64,000 nt of DNA, taken from Telluribacter humicola. GTDB lineage: Bacteria > Bacteroidota > Bacteroidia > Cytophagales > Spirosomataceae. Position 1 is the first letter of the stretch; each line of letters starts with the position of its first letter. The DNA is taken from positions 248,001 through 312,000 of the forward strand of contig NZ_JAFIQT010000007.1 of the NCBI RefSeq assembly GCF_017355935.1, written 5' to 3'. A program made the position numbers and the translations under genes. Shown one piece after another: positions 27,010 to 36,096 of this stretch. A model generated the notes under the pieces. It searched no databases. It saw only the letters and a program-made list of their open reading frames with translations, and had not been told where the DNA came from.

Positions 27010-27738
27010 TTACCTTCTGAGCTGGCCTATCCGCCAGTACGTCAGATAGAGAAAGAAGGCCGTCAGGCTAAGCAGATATATGACATTGCGCGAGTCGACC
27101 AGGCCCCGTCCGAGGGCCTGGTACTGCTCGTCCAGGGCTATCCACGAAAATACGGAGGCCAGCCCACTACTTCCCAGCAGCTGTGTCAGCGCGCCAAAAC
27201 CGACATACCACACAAAGCCCAGAAAGACGCCCAGTACAAAGGCCACGATCTGATTGTCATTGAGTGAGGAGGCCCACAGCCCCATGGCCACCAGTACCCC
27301 GCTCAGCAACAGGAGACCTATATAAGACCCCACCACCGCCGCCGAATCAATATTACCGGGCGGATTACCCAGCCAGTAAACACTGAGGTAGTACAGTAAG
27401 GTAGGCAGTAAGGTAAGCGCTACGAGCAGCCAGTTGGCCAGGAACTTGCCCACTACCAGCGACCAGTCGGTCAGGGGCTTGGTAAGCAGTAGTTCAATGG
27501 TACCGTTGCGGATCTCCTCCGCCACCGAACGCATGGTAATGGCCGGGATCAGGAACAACAGTACGTAAGGGGTAAGGGTAAAGAAGGTATTCAGGTCGGC
27601 ATAGCCGTAGTCAAGTACACTGGTATCCGGAAAAACCCACACGATAAGCCCTACTGCTACCAGAAAAGCCGCCATGACAATGTAGGCGATCAGCGAGTTA
27701 AAAAAACTATTTACTTCCTTACGAAATATAGCAAACAC
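27010..27738 (-). CDS. gldF: Gliding motility ABC transporter permease GldF
   Basis: A 242-residue ABC-2 permease with six helices. The sequence follows GldF closely: a start of the MFAIFRKEVNSFFNSLIAY type, LIPAITMRSVAEEIRNGTIE, LLTKPLTDW, VGKFLANW, and GSYIGLLLLSG. The start codon is GTG. GldF works with GldG and the GldA ATPase in Flavobacterium gliding. Neither gldG nor gldA is adjacent: the gene downstream is convergent (Gfo/Idh). Upstream on the same strand are two DUF4199 genes. Confidence 0.85.
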   Translation of the reverse strand: MFAIFRKEVNSFFNSLIAYIVMAAFLVAVGLIVWVFPDTSVLDYGYADLNTFFTLTPYVLLFLIPAITMRSVAEEIRNGTIELLLTKPLTDWSLVVGKFLANWLLVALTLLPTLLYYLSVYWLGNPPGNIDSAAVVGSYIGLLLLSGVLVAMGLWASSLNDNQIVAFVLGVFLGFVWYVGFGALTQLLGSSGLASVFSWIALDEQYQALGRGLVDSRNVIYLLSLTAFFLYLTYWRIGQLRR

Positions 27739-27803
27739 AAACGGTCCTTTTGGTTATTAGGATAACATGAACACAAGCAGTAACGTACGCAGCAACCTTC
27801 TTC

Positions 27804-28319
27804 TTATTCAAATACCGGGCGGGTTTTACGCATTACGGCCGCTACAATCAATGAAATGATAAAACCAATGATCAGGTAGGTTATCACTCCGGTAAAAAAC
27901 ATGATACCGGGCGACATAAACTTCTGCGAAATAGCCATGGCCTGATCAATCTGAGCATCGTCCAGCCCACGGCCTTCCATTTCTTCACGTGCCCGATCCA
28001 GCGACTGCTGCATGATGGTCGTATCAATAAACTCCATATAGAACATGGTAAAGGTAGCCGCCAGTATACCCACTATGGCCGCCACCAGTGACCCCGTCCC
28101 CAGTCCTTCACCGTAGGTCATAAACCCGCCATTCTGATCCCGAAAGTCTTTCATAGCCCATACAATTCCCCCAATCAGGATAAAGAAGGCAAGCGAAGCC
28201 AGAGCCCGGTTCTGGGCTAAACCACTTACATTAATAATCGTCGAATATACAATGACAACAACCGCTGTAATGACGCCATACTTAAGGGCTACACGCGCAG
28301 TAGATACATTTTCTTGCAT
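27804..28319 (-). CDS. DUF4199 membrane protein A
   Basis: A 171-residue protein with four hydrophobic helices (about residues 12-33, 40-56, 74-95, 135-163) and a charged loop around 105-128, as in DUF4199 of Bacteroidota. No reaction is known. It begins with MQENVSTARVALKYGVITAV, without a cleavable signal. A second, more distant DUF4199 gene lies 101 bases upstream, and gldF lies 65 bases downstream. Confidence 0.75.
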   Translation of the reverse strand: MQENVSTARVALKYGVITAVVVIVYSTIINVSGLAQNRALASLAFFILIGGIVWAMKDFRDQNGGFMTYGEGLGTGSLVAAIVGILAATFTMFYMEFIDTTIMQQSLDRAREEMEGRGLDDAQIDQAMAISQKFMSPGIMFFTGVITYLIIGFIISLIVAAVMRKTRPVFE

Positions 28320-28420
28320 ACAGGTAGGATTAAAGGGGTTATGAATAATAATGCCAATATAGCAAAACCTGCATTATCACACTACCAGATCAGGATGAAC
28401 GGCCTGTATCAGGATATAGA

Positions 28421-28987
28421 CTACTGCTGTCGGGGATCCCGCATGATGCTGTAATTCTGACGGCGCATGATCATAGATATAAGGATAATCGGCAGTATAC
28501 CCATAATGGTTTTCTTGCTCAGCTCATCCGCGATTACCTCTGACCGCTCGGTAGCCTGTACGCTACGGAGCATGTTCTGAAACTCAGCTTCACCGATGTT
28601 TTTGACCATTTCGGCTTTGCCCTGGATCAGCAGTTGCTGCATGTCGGCCAGGTAGTTGGTGAATACCGCCGGATCTACATAGGTAATAAAGAAGTAGATC
28701 AGCCAGCCGTTGATCAGAGCGGCAAAGGTATTGACGATATAGCAGATAGATAGGGCCTCCCACAGGTGCAGCATCCCGTTACCAACATTCTTGCGGTAGT
28801 ACCAGCAGGCCGCAACCATCATGATCGCATGAATCCCAAAATCAAGGGCTTTCTTATTGCCCAGCGGCGCTACGCCAATTAAATACAGTGCCAGAAAAAA
28901 CACAAATGCCAGGACTCCGGTAAGGCCACCAAAGGCAAGAGGTACCTTGAGCAAAGGTTTCCTAAAAAAATTCAGTATACTATTCAT
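28421..28987 (-). CDS. DUF4199 membrane protein B
   Basis: A 188-residue protein with four hydrophobic helices (about 13-38, 45-62, 75-100, 160-175) and a hydrophilic loop with many charged residues between helices 3 and 4. It matches the DUF4199 layout and is a divergent paralogue of the next gene. It starts 20 bases after the dihydroorotase-like gene ends, so it may be co-transcribed with it. Function unknown. Confidence 0.7.
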   Translation of the reverse strand: MNSILNFFRKPLLKVPLAFGGLTGVLAFVFFLALYLIGVAPLGNKKALDFGIHAIMMVAACWYYRKNVGNGMLHLWEALSICYIVNTFAALINGWLIYFFITYVDPAVFTNYLADMQQLLIQGKAEMVKNIGEAEFQNMLRSVQATERSEVIADELSKKTIMGILPIILISMIMRRQNYSIMRDPRQQ

Positions 28988-29007
28988 AATACAATCAACA
29001 AGACCAA

Positions 29008-30294
29008 CTACTCAAACCAGCGGAAACCTCCCTGGTTCACTACTCCACAGACCCGTCCCCGCAGCACCTTACCCAGGAAAGGGGTGTTCTTTGACTTCGA
29101 GTAGGTCCGCACAAAGGTCCACTCCGCATCAGGTCTGAAGAAAGTCAGATTGGCCGGTTTGCCCTCTTCAAGGGTTACCTGGGGCAGGCGCAGGATTTGC
29201 CGCGGACGGCTGGTCAGCTTTTCGATCAACGCCTCCAGTCCTAAGCCGCTGTGCATCTGAGTCAGCGCAAAGGCGGTTTCTAAGCCGGTAATACCAAAGT
29301 CAGCGTGATCAAATTCCAGGTTTTTACTCTCCTCATCGTGCGGACTATGATCCGACACCACAGCATCAATGGTACCGTCAGCTAATGCCTGTCGCACCGC
29401 CTGGGCATCGGCCTCACTACGGAAAGGAGGATTAACTTTTAGATTTGTATCAAAGTCCATCAAGTCTTTGTCCTCGAATGCCAGCTGGTGAGCCGCCATG
29501 TCGCACGATACCGGCAGCCCTTTAGCCTTGGCTTCGCGGATCAGCTCCACAGCCCGGGCCGTAGACACCAGCGAAACGTGGAGCAACGGCAGGCCGGTAT
29601 CGGGGGTAGTACTCTTTTCTAATGCATATTCAAGCAGCTTCAGGTCGCGGCTCAGCATCATTTCTTCGGCCAGAGCCGGCATCCCTTTTAGTCCCAGCAA
29701 GGTACTGGATACACCTTCGTGCATCTGCCCAAACAAGGTCAACTGCTTGTCTTCGGCGCGGTTCATCAACAGGGCATTCAGGGGGCTCAGGTACAGGAGT
29801 GCTTTCAGCAGGATATCCGCGTTCTGGATGGGATGCTCTCCGTCGGTAAAGGCCACCGCTCCCGAAGTATGCAGGTCTATCATATCGGTGAAGTCGACAC
29901 CGTCCGTCCCTTTGGTCACGGCGGCGGCGGCGTGCAGTACTACGGGTCCGCCGTTACTGCCCTTCCTGACGTAGTTGAGGGTATCCTTGGAGTCTACTAC
30001 CGGACGTGAGTTAGGTAACAGTACGATTTCGGTAAAGCCACCGCGGGCGGCTGCTTCCTGTACCGACTCTATACTCTCCTTGTGCTCATAGCCGGGGTCA
30101 CGCGAGGCTACGCGCATGTCGATCCAGCCGGCCGACACGCACAGGCCGTTGCCTTCTCTTACCTCGGCGCCGTCGGCCGCGAGACCATCCCCGATCTGAG
30201 TCAGGATACCATTCTCAAGTAGCAGATCCTTTACCTGTCCGTGCAGCGGAGAGGCCTTGTCAATAATACGAACCGAACGTAGTAGTACTTTCAT
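29008..30294 (-). CDS. Dihydroorotase-like protein lacking metal ligands
   Basis: A 428-residue protein with the whole dihydroorotase fold: LLENGILTQIGDGL, the HxH region, NPPFRSEADAQAVRQALADG, VSDHSPHDEE and FGITGLETAFAL. But the HxH of the active site (normally DMHVHLREPG) reads DMRVASRDPG, with Arg61 and Ala63. The later His of the usual HAED segment is replaced (NRAED), and PHHL reads AHQL. The late His (LLHVSL) and Asp (SDHSP) remain. A catalytic zinc site is therefore unlikely. Bacteroidota often carry such a copy beside an active enzyme (from memory); a structural or regulatory role in pyrimidine synthesis is possible. Confidence 0.8.
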   Translation of the reverse strand: MKVLLRSVRIIDKASPLHGQVKDLLLENGILTQIGDGLAADGAEVREGNGLCVSAGWIDMRVASRDPGYEHKESIESVQEAAARGGFTEIVLLPNSRPVVDSKDTLNYVRKGSNGGPVVLHAAAAVTKGTDGVDFTDMIDLHTSGAVAFTDGEHPIQNADILLKALLYLSPLNALLMNRAEDKQLTLFGQMHEGVSSTLLGLKGMPALAEEMMLSRDLKLLEYALEKSTTPDTGLPLLHVSLVSTARAVELIREAKAKGLPVSCDMAAHQLAFEDKDLMDFDTNLKVNPPFRSEADAQAVRQALADGTIDAVVSDHSPHDEESKNLEFDHADFGITGLETAFALTQMHSGLGLEALIEKLTSRPRQILRLPQVTLEEGKPANLTFFRPDAEWTFVRTYSKSKNTPFLGKVLRGRVCGVVNQGGFRWFE

Positions 30295-30343
30295 TTATCA
30301 GAAACAACGATATGGTTTTTCACCACCTCCTGTAAGTTATATT

Positions 30344-30369
30344 CAAAAAAAAAGCTCCTCGCGGAGCTT
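30344..30369 (-). terminator. Intrinsic terminator of gcvH
   Basis: On the minus strand AAGCTCC-GCGA-GGAGCTT (30369-30352) is followed by a run of T (30351-30344). It lies 14 bases after the gcvH stop. Confidence 0.85.
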
Positions 30370-30382
30370 AAAGGGAAGCTGA

Positions 30383-30763
30383 TCAGGCGCCTATAAATTG
30401 TTTGTACTCCTCAGCCGACATCAGACCATCCAGTTCACTGGGGTCAGACAGCTGCATACGGATCATCCAACCGGCTCCATAAGGATCATTATTTACCGTT
30501 TCGGGAGCGCCGTCCAGTACCGGATTAAGTTCCAGGATTTCGCCTGTCACGGGTAGGAAAAGATCGGACACCGTCTTCACCGCCTCTACCGAACCGAATA
30601 CATCGTTCATCGAAAGGCTTTCACCCACGGTAGTAACATCTACATATACAATATCTCCCAACTCATTCTGGGCGTGATCGGTAATACCCACAACAGCCAT
30701 ATCACCGTCCAGGCGTATCCACTCGTGGTCTTTGGTATATTTTAGTTCTTCGGGGAATTGCAT
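30383..30763 (-). CDS. gcvH: Glycine cleavage system H protein
   Basis: A 126-residue lipoyl-carrier protein of normal length. The lipoylated lysine is K63 in GSVEAVKTVSDL; the start (FPEELKYTKDHEWIRLDGD) and GITDHAQNELGDIVYVD are textbook H-protein motifs. It shuttles the aminomethyl group between the P, T and L proteins in glycine breakdown. The other gcv genes are not in the window. It has its own promoter and terminator, so it is a single-gene unit. Confidence 0.97.
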   Translation of the reverse strand: MQFPEELKYTKDHEWIRLDGDMAVVGITDHAQNELGDIVYVDVTTVGESLSMNDVFGSVEAVKTVSDLFLPVTGEILELNPVLDGAPETVNNDPYGAGWMIRMQLSDPSELDGLMSAEEYKQFIGA

Positions 30764-30811
30764 AGATAGATCTGATCTTTTCAGTTTGTATGATTCTTAC
30801 AATAAGCTCCG

Positions 30812-30843
30812 CAAATTTCAGGATGTAAGCCCTATTTTCCAAA
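30812..30843 (-). promoter_or_regulatory. Candidate gcvH promoter
   Basis: On the minus strand TTTG (30843-30840), 20 bases, then GAAATTTG (30819-30812), one base off the TAnnTTTG consensus. The distance to the gcvH start is about 48 bases. Confidence 0.5.
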
Positions 30844-30937
30844 TAAGATTTCTTCCACTTTTTTGGAGAGCAGTATAGTAGTTTTTAGAAAAAATAGTAT
30901 TCTAATACCATACATCAGAAAAGATTCCTTCAGAACA

Positions 30938-33900
30938 ATGCATTTGAACCTGTTTTCATCCGAATCCCGGTCCGCCTCTCCCCACCGATGGTGGCTTTAT
31001 ACCTTCTGCGCACTGGGAGTATCCGCAGGAATTTACTCCTGCACAAACAGCAAACAGCGCGCTAGCACCAGTAGTAGCAATCTGCCTGTCAGCCAAGTGC
31101 AAGCAGCCGTAGCGCCTGCGGCAGGAACGCCTGCCGCACCTCAGCGGGTGCTGGTGTTTTCCAAGACTAAAGGCTGGAAACACTCTTCCATTCCTTTTGG
31201 CATAGCGGCCATTCAGAAATTAGGTAAAGAGCACAAATTTGTAGTTGATACCACCAAAAACGCCGCCTACTTCACCGACGACAGCCTACGCAACTACGCG
31301 GCGGTTATCTTCAACTGCACCACCGGCAACGTACTGAATGCCGAACAGCAGGCCGCGTTTGAGCGCTATATTCAGGCGGGCGGTGGCTACATGGGTATTC
31401 ACTCTGCCTCCGATACCGAGTACGAGTGGCCCTGGTACGGCAAGCTCATGGGCGCACACTTCGCCAACCACCCGCTCAACCCCGGTGAGCGCATGGCGGC
31501 CATTGATGTGACCGACAAAAAACATCCCTCCACGGCGCACCTGCCCGATCGCTGGGAGCGTAAGGACGAATGGTACAGCTACCGCTCGTTCTACCCCGGC
31601 CTGAACGTACTGGCCTACCTCGACGAAAACACCTATGACAACGGTACCAACGGGGCCAACCACCCTATAGCCTGGTACCACGAGTTTGACGGTGGTCGTG
31701 CTTTCTATACCGGCGGTGGCCACATGGACAGCAGCTACGACGAACCGCTGTTCCTGCAGCATATTCTGGGTGGTATTCGGTACGCCATGGGCGACGGCAA
31801 GCCGCTTGACTATAGCAAGTCGTACGCCGTAACGGTACCCGAAGAGAACCGCTTTGTGAAGACGATCCTGGTTAATGACCTGGATACACCCATGGAGCTG
31901 GCGGTATCCGACGATGGCCGGGTATTCTATACCGAGCTGCGCACGGCCAACCTGTACCTATACGATACCCGTACCAACAAAAACTCCCTGGTACACCGCT
32001 TTGACGTGGCTACTAAAGGAGGGACCGGACTAATAGGCGTAACGCTGGATCCGAACTTTAACAGGAACAAGTGGATTTACCTCTATTACTCGCCTCCTAC
32101 CGATAAGGAGCCTATCCTATTCAACCTGTCGCGTTTTACAGTAAAAGATGATAATACACTGGACCTGGCGTCGGAGAAAGTACTGCTGCAGGTACCGGTA
32201 CAGGAGAATAGTGGTGCCCACCACGGCGGCTCCCTGGCCTGGGACAAAGAGGGCAATCTGTACTTATCGACCGGTGATAGCTCCAGTCCGTTCCCATCCA
32301 ACGGCTACGCGCCCGTTGATGAGCGCCCCGGCAAGGAGTACGTCAGTCTGGATGCCCAGCGCTCCTCGGCCAATACCAACGACCTGAAAGGAAAGATCCT
32401 GCGGATCAAACCTCAGTCTGATGGAACTTATACTATTCCCGAGGGCAATCTGTTCCCGAAAGGAATGGCCAAGACACGCCCCGAGATTTATACCATGGGC
32501 CTGCGGAACCCGTACCGTATTGCGGTTAACCCCAAGACCTCGGTTCTGTATTGGGGCGAAATCGGCCCGGATGCCGGCAAGGACAGTATTCAGGGACCAC
32601 GTGGCTATGATGAGTTTAACCAGGCCAGAAAGGCGGGTAACTTTGGCTGGCCTTACTTCATTGGCAACAGCTATCCGTATGCTAAATGGGACTTTTCTAC
32701 CGAAAAGCCCGGTCCGCTCTTTGACCCCAGGGCGCCGGTCAACAATTCACCGAACAATACCGGTCTGACGAACCTGCCCCCGGCTACACCGCCCATGATC
32801 TGGTACCCCTACGCCGCCTCGAAGGAATTTCCGGAACTGGGGCTAGGTGGTCGTAGCGCGATGGTGGGTGAGTTTTATACCTTCGACAAAAACTCCACTT
32901 CCAAAACCAAATTCCCAGCCTACTACGACGGTACCCTCTTTGCCTTCGACTGGATGCGCAACTGGGTGATGGCTTTCCGCTTTGATGAGAACGAAAACTT
33001 CCTGCGCGCCGAGCCTTTCATGTCCGTCAACGGTGATTTCCGTCGACCCATCGACCAGGCATTTGGTAAGGATGGCGTGATGTACATGCTGGAATACGGC
33101 TCGGTATACGGTGCCGATAACGAAGATGCCCGTTTGGTCAAGATTGAGTACAACACCGGCAACCGGGCACCAATCGCCAAAGCTTTTGTGATGGATTCGG
33201 TGGAAGCAGCCCGCCTGCCCAAGCGTGTATTCCTGACCTCAGAAAACCGCTACGTCTCTACCCAGAAGGAGGCCGTTGGTGAGGCTCCGCTGCGTGTGAT
33301 GTTCGGCAGCCGCGGTACCGCCGATCTGGACGATGATGACGAGATCACCTACCAGTGGTTGTTTGATGGCAAGACCGTGGGCTCCACCCGTCCTACTGCC
33401 TCCTACACCTATACCCAACCAGGTACCTACAACGCCATCCTGAAGGTAACCGACAAGGCCGGTCAGGTAGGTACCGATACCATCGTGGTAAAAGTAGGAA
33501 ATGCCCGTCCTGAGGTAGCAATTACAACGCCTAATAACAAATCGTTCTTCTGGGAAAACAAACCTTTTACCTACGATGTGAAAGTATCAGATAAGGAAGA
33601 TGGCAAAGTTGACCCTAAGAAAGTAAAAGTTTATTTCAGTTATAATCCGCAGCCAAGTACTACGCCGGGTACCGCGCCCATCGGGCACCAGCCGGAGGCC
33701 CCGCTGGTGTCGGCCTCGCTGGGTAGCAGCCTCATCGCCAACAGCGACTGCCGGGCCTGCCATACGGTAGACAAGGTGTCGGTAGGACCATCCTTTACGG
33801 CCGTAGCGCAGCGGTATAAAGGACAGGCAAACGCGCTGGCTTCACTTTCGGCTAAGATTATCAACGGTGGCGGCGGTAACTGGGGCAAGGAGCACGTGAT

Positions 33901-34498
33901 GAGCGCGCACCCGCAAATCTCCCCGCAGGACGCCAACGAAATGGTGAAGTACATCATGTCCCTGAACGAGCCCCAGAAGCAACTGACTACCCTACCTACC
34001 CAGGGTACTATCAAACTGACTGAGCATAAAAAGGACGAGCCCCGGGGCGAGTACACCCTTATGGCTACCTACACCGACAAAGGAGGTAAAACCATAGGTC
34101 CGCTGACCAACACCGAGGTAGTTAGCCTGCGCTCCGCCAAGGTACAGACGGTATACGCCGACGCCCACGTGGGCTTCCCACGTTGGGGCAACCGCCTGAG
34201 TGGGGGTAATCACAAGTCGTACATCCTAATGAAAAACATTGACCTGACGGGCATCCGCAAGTTCATGTACGAGTACAGCTCGGGCAAGCAGGGGGAAATC
34301 GAAGTACGTATTGACTCCCAGGCCGGACCGGTTATCAGCCGCACGCCCTACACCCCGACTAATGGCAAGTCAGGTACTGTTACCGGCGAAATTACGAAAC
34401 CTACCTCCGGCCGGCATGATGTGTATTTTGTGGTAGTAAAGCGCGATAAACCCAACGACAACATTATTACGCTGTCGAGTATAGAGTTTCAGCAGTAG
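30938..34498 (+). CDS. ThuA / PQQ sugar dehydrogenase / PKD / cytochrome c / CBM6-like fusion
   Basis: A protein of 1186 residues from the ATG at 30938; an upstream start would add 25 residues before the signal. A lipoprotein-like signal ends at about Cys36. Domains: ThuA (about 70-285, LVFSKTKGWKHSS...GGGYMGIHS), a glucose/sorbosone dehydrogenase propeller (about 304-740, SGAHHGGSLAWDKEGNLYLS, GLRNPYRIA), PKD (about 780-855), cytochrome c (C938-R-A-C941-H942, Met ligand in HVMSAHPQ), and a CBM6-like jelly roll (about 1065-1186). It would oxidise sugars with PQQ and pass electrons to its own heme. Such fusions are known in Cytophagales; the sugar is unknown. Confidence 0.88.
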   Translation: MHLNLFSSESRSASPHRWWLYTFCALGVSAGIYSCTNSKQRASTSSSNLPVSQVQAAVAPAAGTPAAPQRVLVFSKTKGWKHSSIPFGIAAIQKLGKEHKFVVDTTKNAAYFTDDSLRNYAAVIFNCTTGNVLNAEQQAAFERYIQAGGGYMGIHSASDTEYEWPWYGKLMGAHFANHPLNPGERMAAIDVTDKKHPSTAHLPDRWERKDEWYSYRSFYPGLNVLAYLDENTYDNGTNGANHPIAWYHEFDGGRAFYTGGGHMDSSYDEPLFLQHILGGIRYAMGDGKPLDYSKSYAVTVPEENRFVKTILVNDLDTPMELAVSDDGRVFYTELRTANLYLYDTRTNKNSLVHRFDVATKGGTGLIGVTLDPNFNRNKWIYLYYSPPTDKEPILFNLSRFTVKDDNTLDLASEKVLLQVPVQENSGAHHGGSLAWDKEGNLYLSTGDSSSPFPSNGYAPVDERPGKEYVSLDAQRSSANTNDLKGKILRIKPQSDGTYTIPEGNLFPKGMAKTRPEIYTMGLRNPYRIAVNPKTSVLYWGEIGPDAGKDSIQGPRGYDEFNQARKAGNFGWPYFIGNSYPYAKWDFSTEKPGPLFDPRAPVNNSPNNTGLTNLPPATPPMIWYPYAASKEFPELGLGGRSAMVGEFYTFDKNSTSKTKFPAYYDGTLFAFDWMRNWVMAFRFDENENFLRAEPFMSVNGDFRRPIDQAFGKDGVMYMLEYGSVYGADNEDARLVKIEYNTGNRAPIAKAFVMDSVEAARLPKRVFLTSENRYVSTQKEAVGEAPLRVMFGSRGTADLDDDDEITYQWLFDGKTVGSTRPTASYTYTQPGTYNAILKVTDKAGQVGTDTIVVKVGNARPEVAITTPNNKSFFWENKPFTYDVKVSDKEDGKVDPKKVKVYFSYNPQPSTTPGTAPIGHQPEAPLVSASLGSSLIANSDCRACHTVDKVSVGPSFTAVAQRYKGQANALASLSAKIINGGGGNWGKEHVMSAHPQISPQDANEMVKYIMSLNEPQKQLTTLPTQGTIKLTEHKKDEPRGEYTLMATYTDKGGKTIGPLTNTEVVSLRSAKVQTVYADAHVGFPRWGNRLSGGNHKSYILMKNIDLTGIRKFMYEYSSGKQGEIEVRIDSQAGPVISRTPYTPTNGKSGTVTGEITKPTSGRHDVYFVVVKRDKPNDNIITLSSIEFQQ

Positions 34499-34542
34499 GT
34501 AGGTGTTAGGCGGTCCGCCGCGCTATATTAGGTTGTAGTAAG

Positions 34543-34570
34543 TAGGTCCGACCAGTACTGGTCGGACCTA
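34543..34570. terminator. Palindromic terminator between convergent genes
   Basis: A 28-base perfect palindrome (arm TAGGTCCGACCAGT) followed by TTGTTT. It lies between the dehydrogenase fusion and the convergent flavin-fold gene, and can serve both. Confidence 0.75.
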
Positions 34571-34619
34571 TTGTTTAGAAGGCTAAGTACTTACGCTGTT
34601 GCTCTGGATTCTCTAATAC

Positions 34620-35156
34620 CTATACCTTCAGTTCGCCTTCTATGGAGTCATCCAGGGTTTTGCCCAGCATCGCTCCTACGGTCATCTTCATGAAGGCTAT
34701 GGCATTTCCGTGTTTATTATCCCAGTAGTACCCTTCTCTGGCTTCTACTTTTATAACCGTAATTCGAGGATCATCTATTCCCTCCGTAAACCATGTTTTC
34801 AGAATTGGATCCCACAATTCTTTGATCAATGCTTTATCGGTCGAAATGGTAGCCACCCCATTAACACTTAAAAAATCAGAATGTGCTGACCCCTGAAACA
34901 GCAGCTGAACTACCTGATCCTTCTGGATTTCCTGATTTTTATGGCTGTCACTGGCACTCAAAAACCAAAAGGTACCCGATTCATCTACTTTCTGTATTGA
35001 CATAGGTCGTACCTGCAGGGCATTGCCCGTCCCGATACAGGTGCAGAAAAAGCAGGTATTGTTTTTTTCGGCCAACTCTTTCATTCGTTTACCTGCTTCG
35101 GCACCGTGCAGGTCTTCGTGGTTCTTTTCCGGTTGCTGACGATCTATGCTATTCAT
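34620..35156 (-). CDS. Pyridoxamine 5'-phosphate oxidase-like (general stress) protein
   Basis: A 178-residue protein with the split-barrel FMN-binding fold. The middle part, with CFFCTCIGTGNALQVRPMS, TFWFLSASDSHKNQEI and VQLLFQGSAHSDFLSVNGVA, matches the general stress protein 26 group of PNPOx-like proteins, and WDPILKTWFTEGIDDPRI is typical of that group. These bind flavin and have unclear substrates. The run C-F-F-C-T-C near residue 35 is cysteine-rich for the family. No operon partner. Confidence 0.85.
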   Translation of the reverse strand: MNSIDRQQPEKNHEDLHGAEAGKRMKELAEKNNTCFFCTCIGTGNALQVRPMSIQKVDESGTFWFLSASDSHKNQEIQKDQVVQLLFQGSAHSDFLSVNGVATISTDKALIKELWDPILKTWFTEGIDDPRITVIKVEAREGYYWDNKHGNAIAFMKMTVGAMLGKTLDDSIEGELKV

Positions 35157-35381
35157 ATGACTTTGTATTTTAGATATATCCTGAATAGAAGTACTGATAG
35201 TAGCTTCCTTCCATTAAAAAGATTATTCCAGCATTTTCAAGAAAAGCAGTTCCCCTCCGGAATTGTACTAAACGTATACCAGGTACCGTCCAATCTTCAA
35301 CTACCATAGCGGATAGATTTATGCCTGTTCCTGCTTTTGTATCTATCATCTTCCTTCCGGCCTGGCTATTCCATCCTATCT

Positions 35382-35927
35382 ATGAACAGAGAGAAAAATA
35401 CTTTTGCTAGGTTTGTATGGAGAATTACAGCAACTCATACCATTGCTTATTTCGTAGCAGGAATTTTTGCCCTGCTAGTACTGGATTATGATGCATTCTT
35501 TGGGGTTGGTGCCCTGTCCTTTATGCGCCCCACTGATTCCTCCTGGGTTGCAGCCGGTCCGGGATTACAGGTGGTAAGGGGAGTACTGCTATCCTTCTTT
35601 CTGTTCCCGTTTAGCAATATCTTTCTTGATACTGAATATGGATGGGGCAAATTTTGGCTACTATTATTTGGCCTTAGTTACTTGCTGACACTCTCTGCTG
35701 CCCCCGGTTCATTCGAAGGAGTCATATATATCAACATCCCGCTTAAGTATCACCTGCTAGGGCTTCCCGAAACCATTATATACTTAACTCTATTTACTGT
35801 GCTAATGTGGGGCTGGTATAGGACTCCAAAAAAGATATTCAATGCAATATCTATCATAGTAGTAGCTTTGATCGTACTTATGAGTTGTATGGGAGTGCTA
35901 GCTTCCGTTGGTATAATCAAAACATAA
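35382..35927 (+). CDS. Hypothetical membrane protein, four to five helices
   Basis: A protein of 181 residues from the ATG at 35382; a longer start at 35337 is possible but less natural. Hydrophobic helices lie at about residues 15-35, 60-80, 90-105, 125-145 and 155-178. I recognise no family. A short Asp/Glu-containing loop (LDTEYGWGKFW) follows the second helix. It has no close neighbour on the same strand; the sulfatase starts 169 bases later, and that spacer shows no gene. Confidence 0.55.
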   Translation: MNREKNTFARFVWRITATHTIAYFVAGIFALLVLDYDAFFGVGALSFMRPTDSSWVAAGPGLQVVRGVLLSFFLFPFSNIFLDTEYGWGKFWLLLFGLSYLLTLSAAPGSFEGVIYINIPLKYHLLGLPETIIYLTLFTVLMWGWYRTPKKIFNAISIIVVALIVLMSCMGVLASVGIIKT

Positions 35928-36096
35928 ACCAGTAGCTTGTACAGATTTGAAATACCGGAAAAGGCAAGCCTGCTGTAGCGTATTACTGGCATCAATTATT
36001 TTCCCTTGCCCTCTCTCTACACTGACGAGCAGCGGTTCAGCCAAATAGATTTGTCCCTGCTTCCGCTTTTACAGCTATATAAACACAAATGGATTC

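Noticed and set aside
30863-30937. Upstream ATG for the ThuA/dehydrogenase fusion
   Set aside because: It would put 25 residues before the signal peptide; the later ATG gives a normal exported protein.
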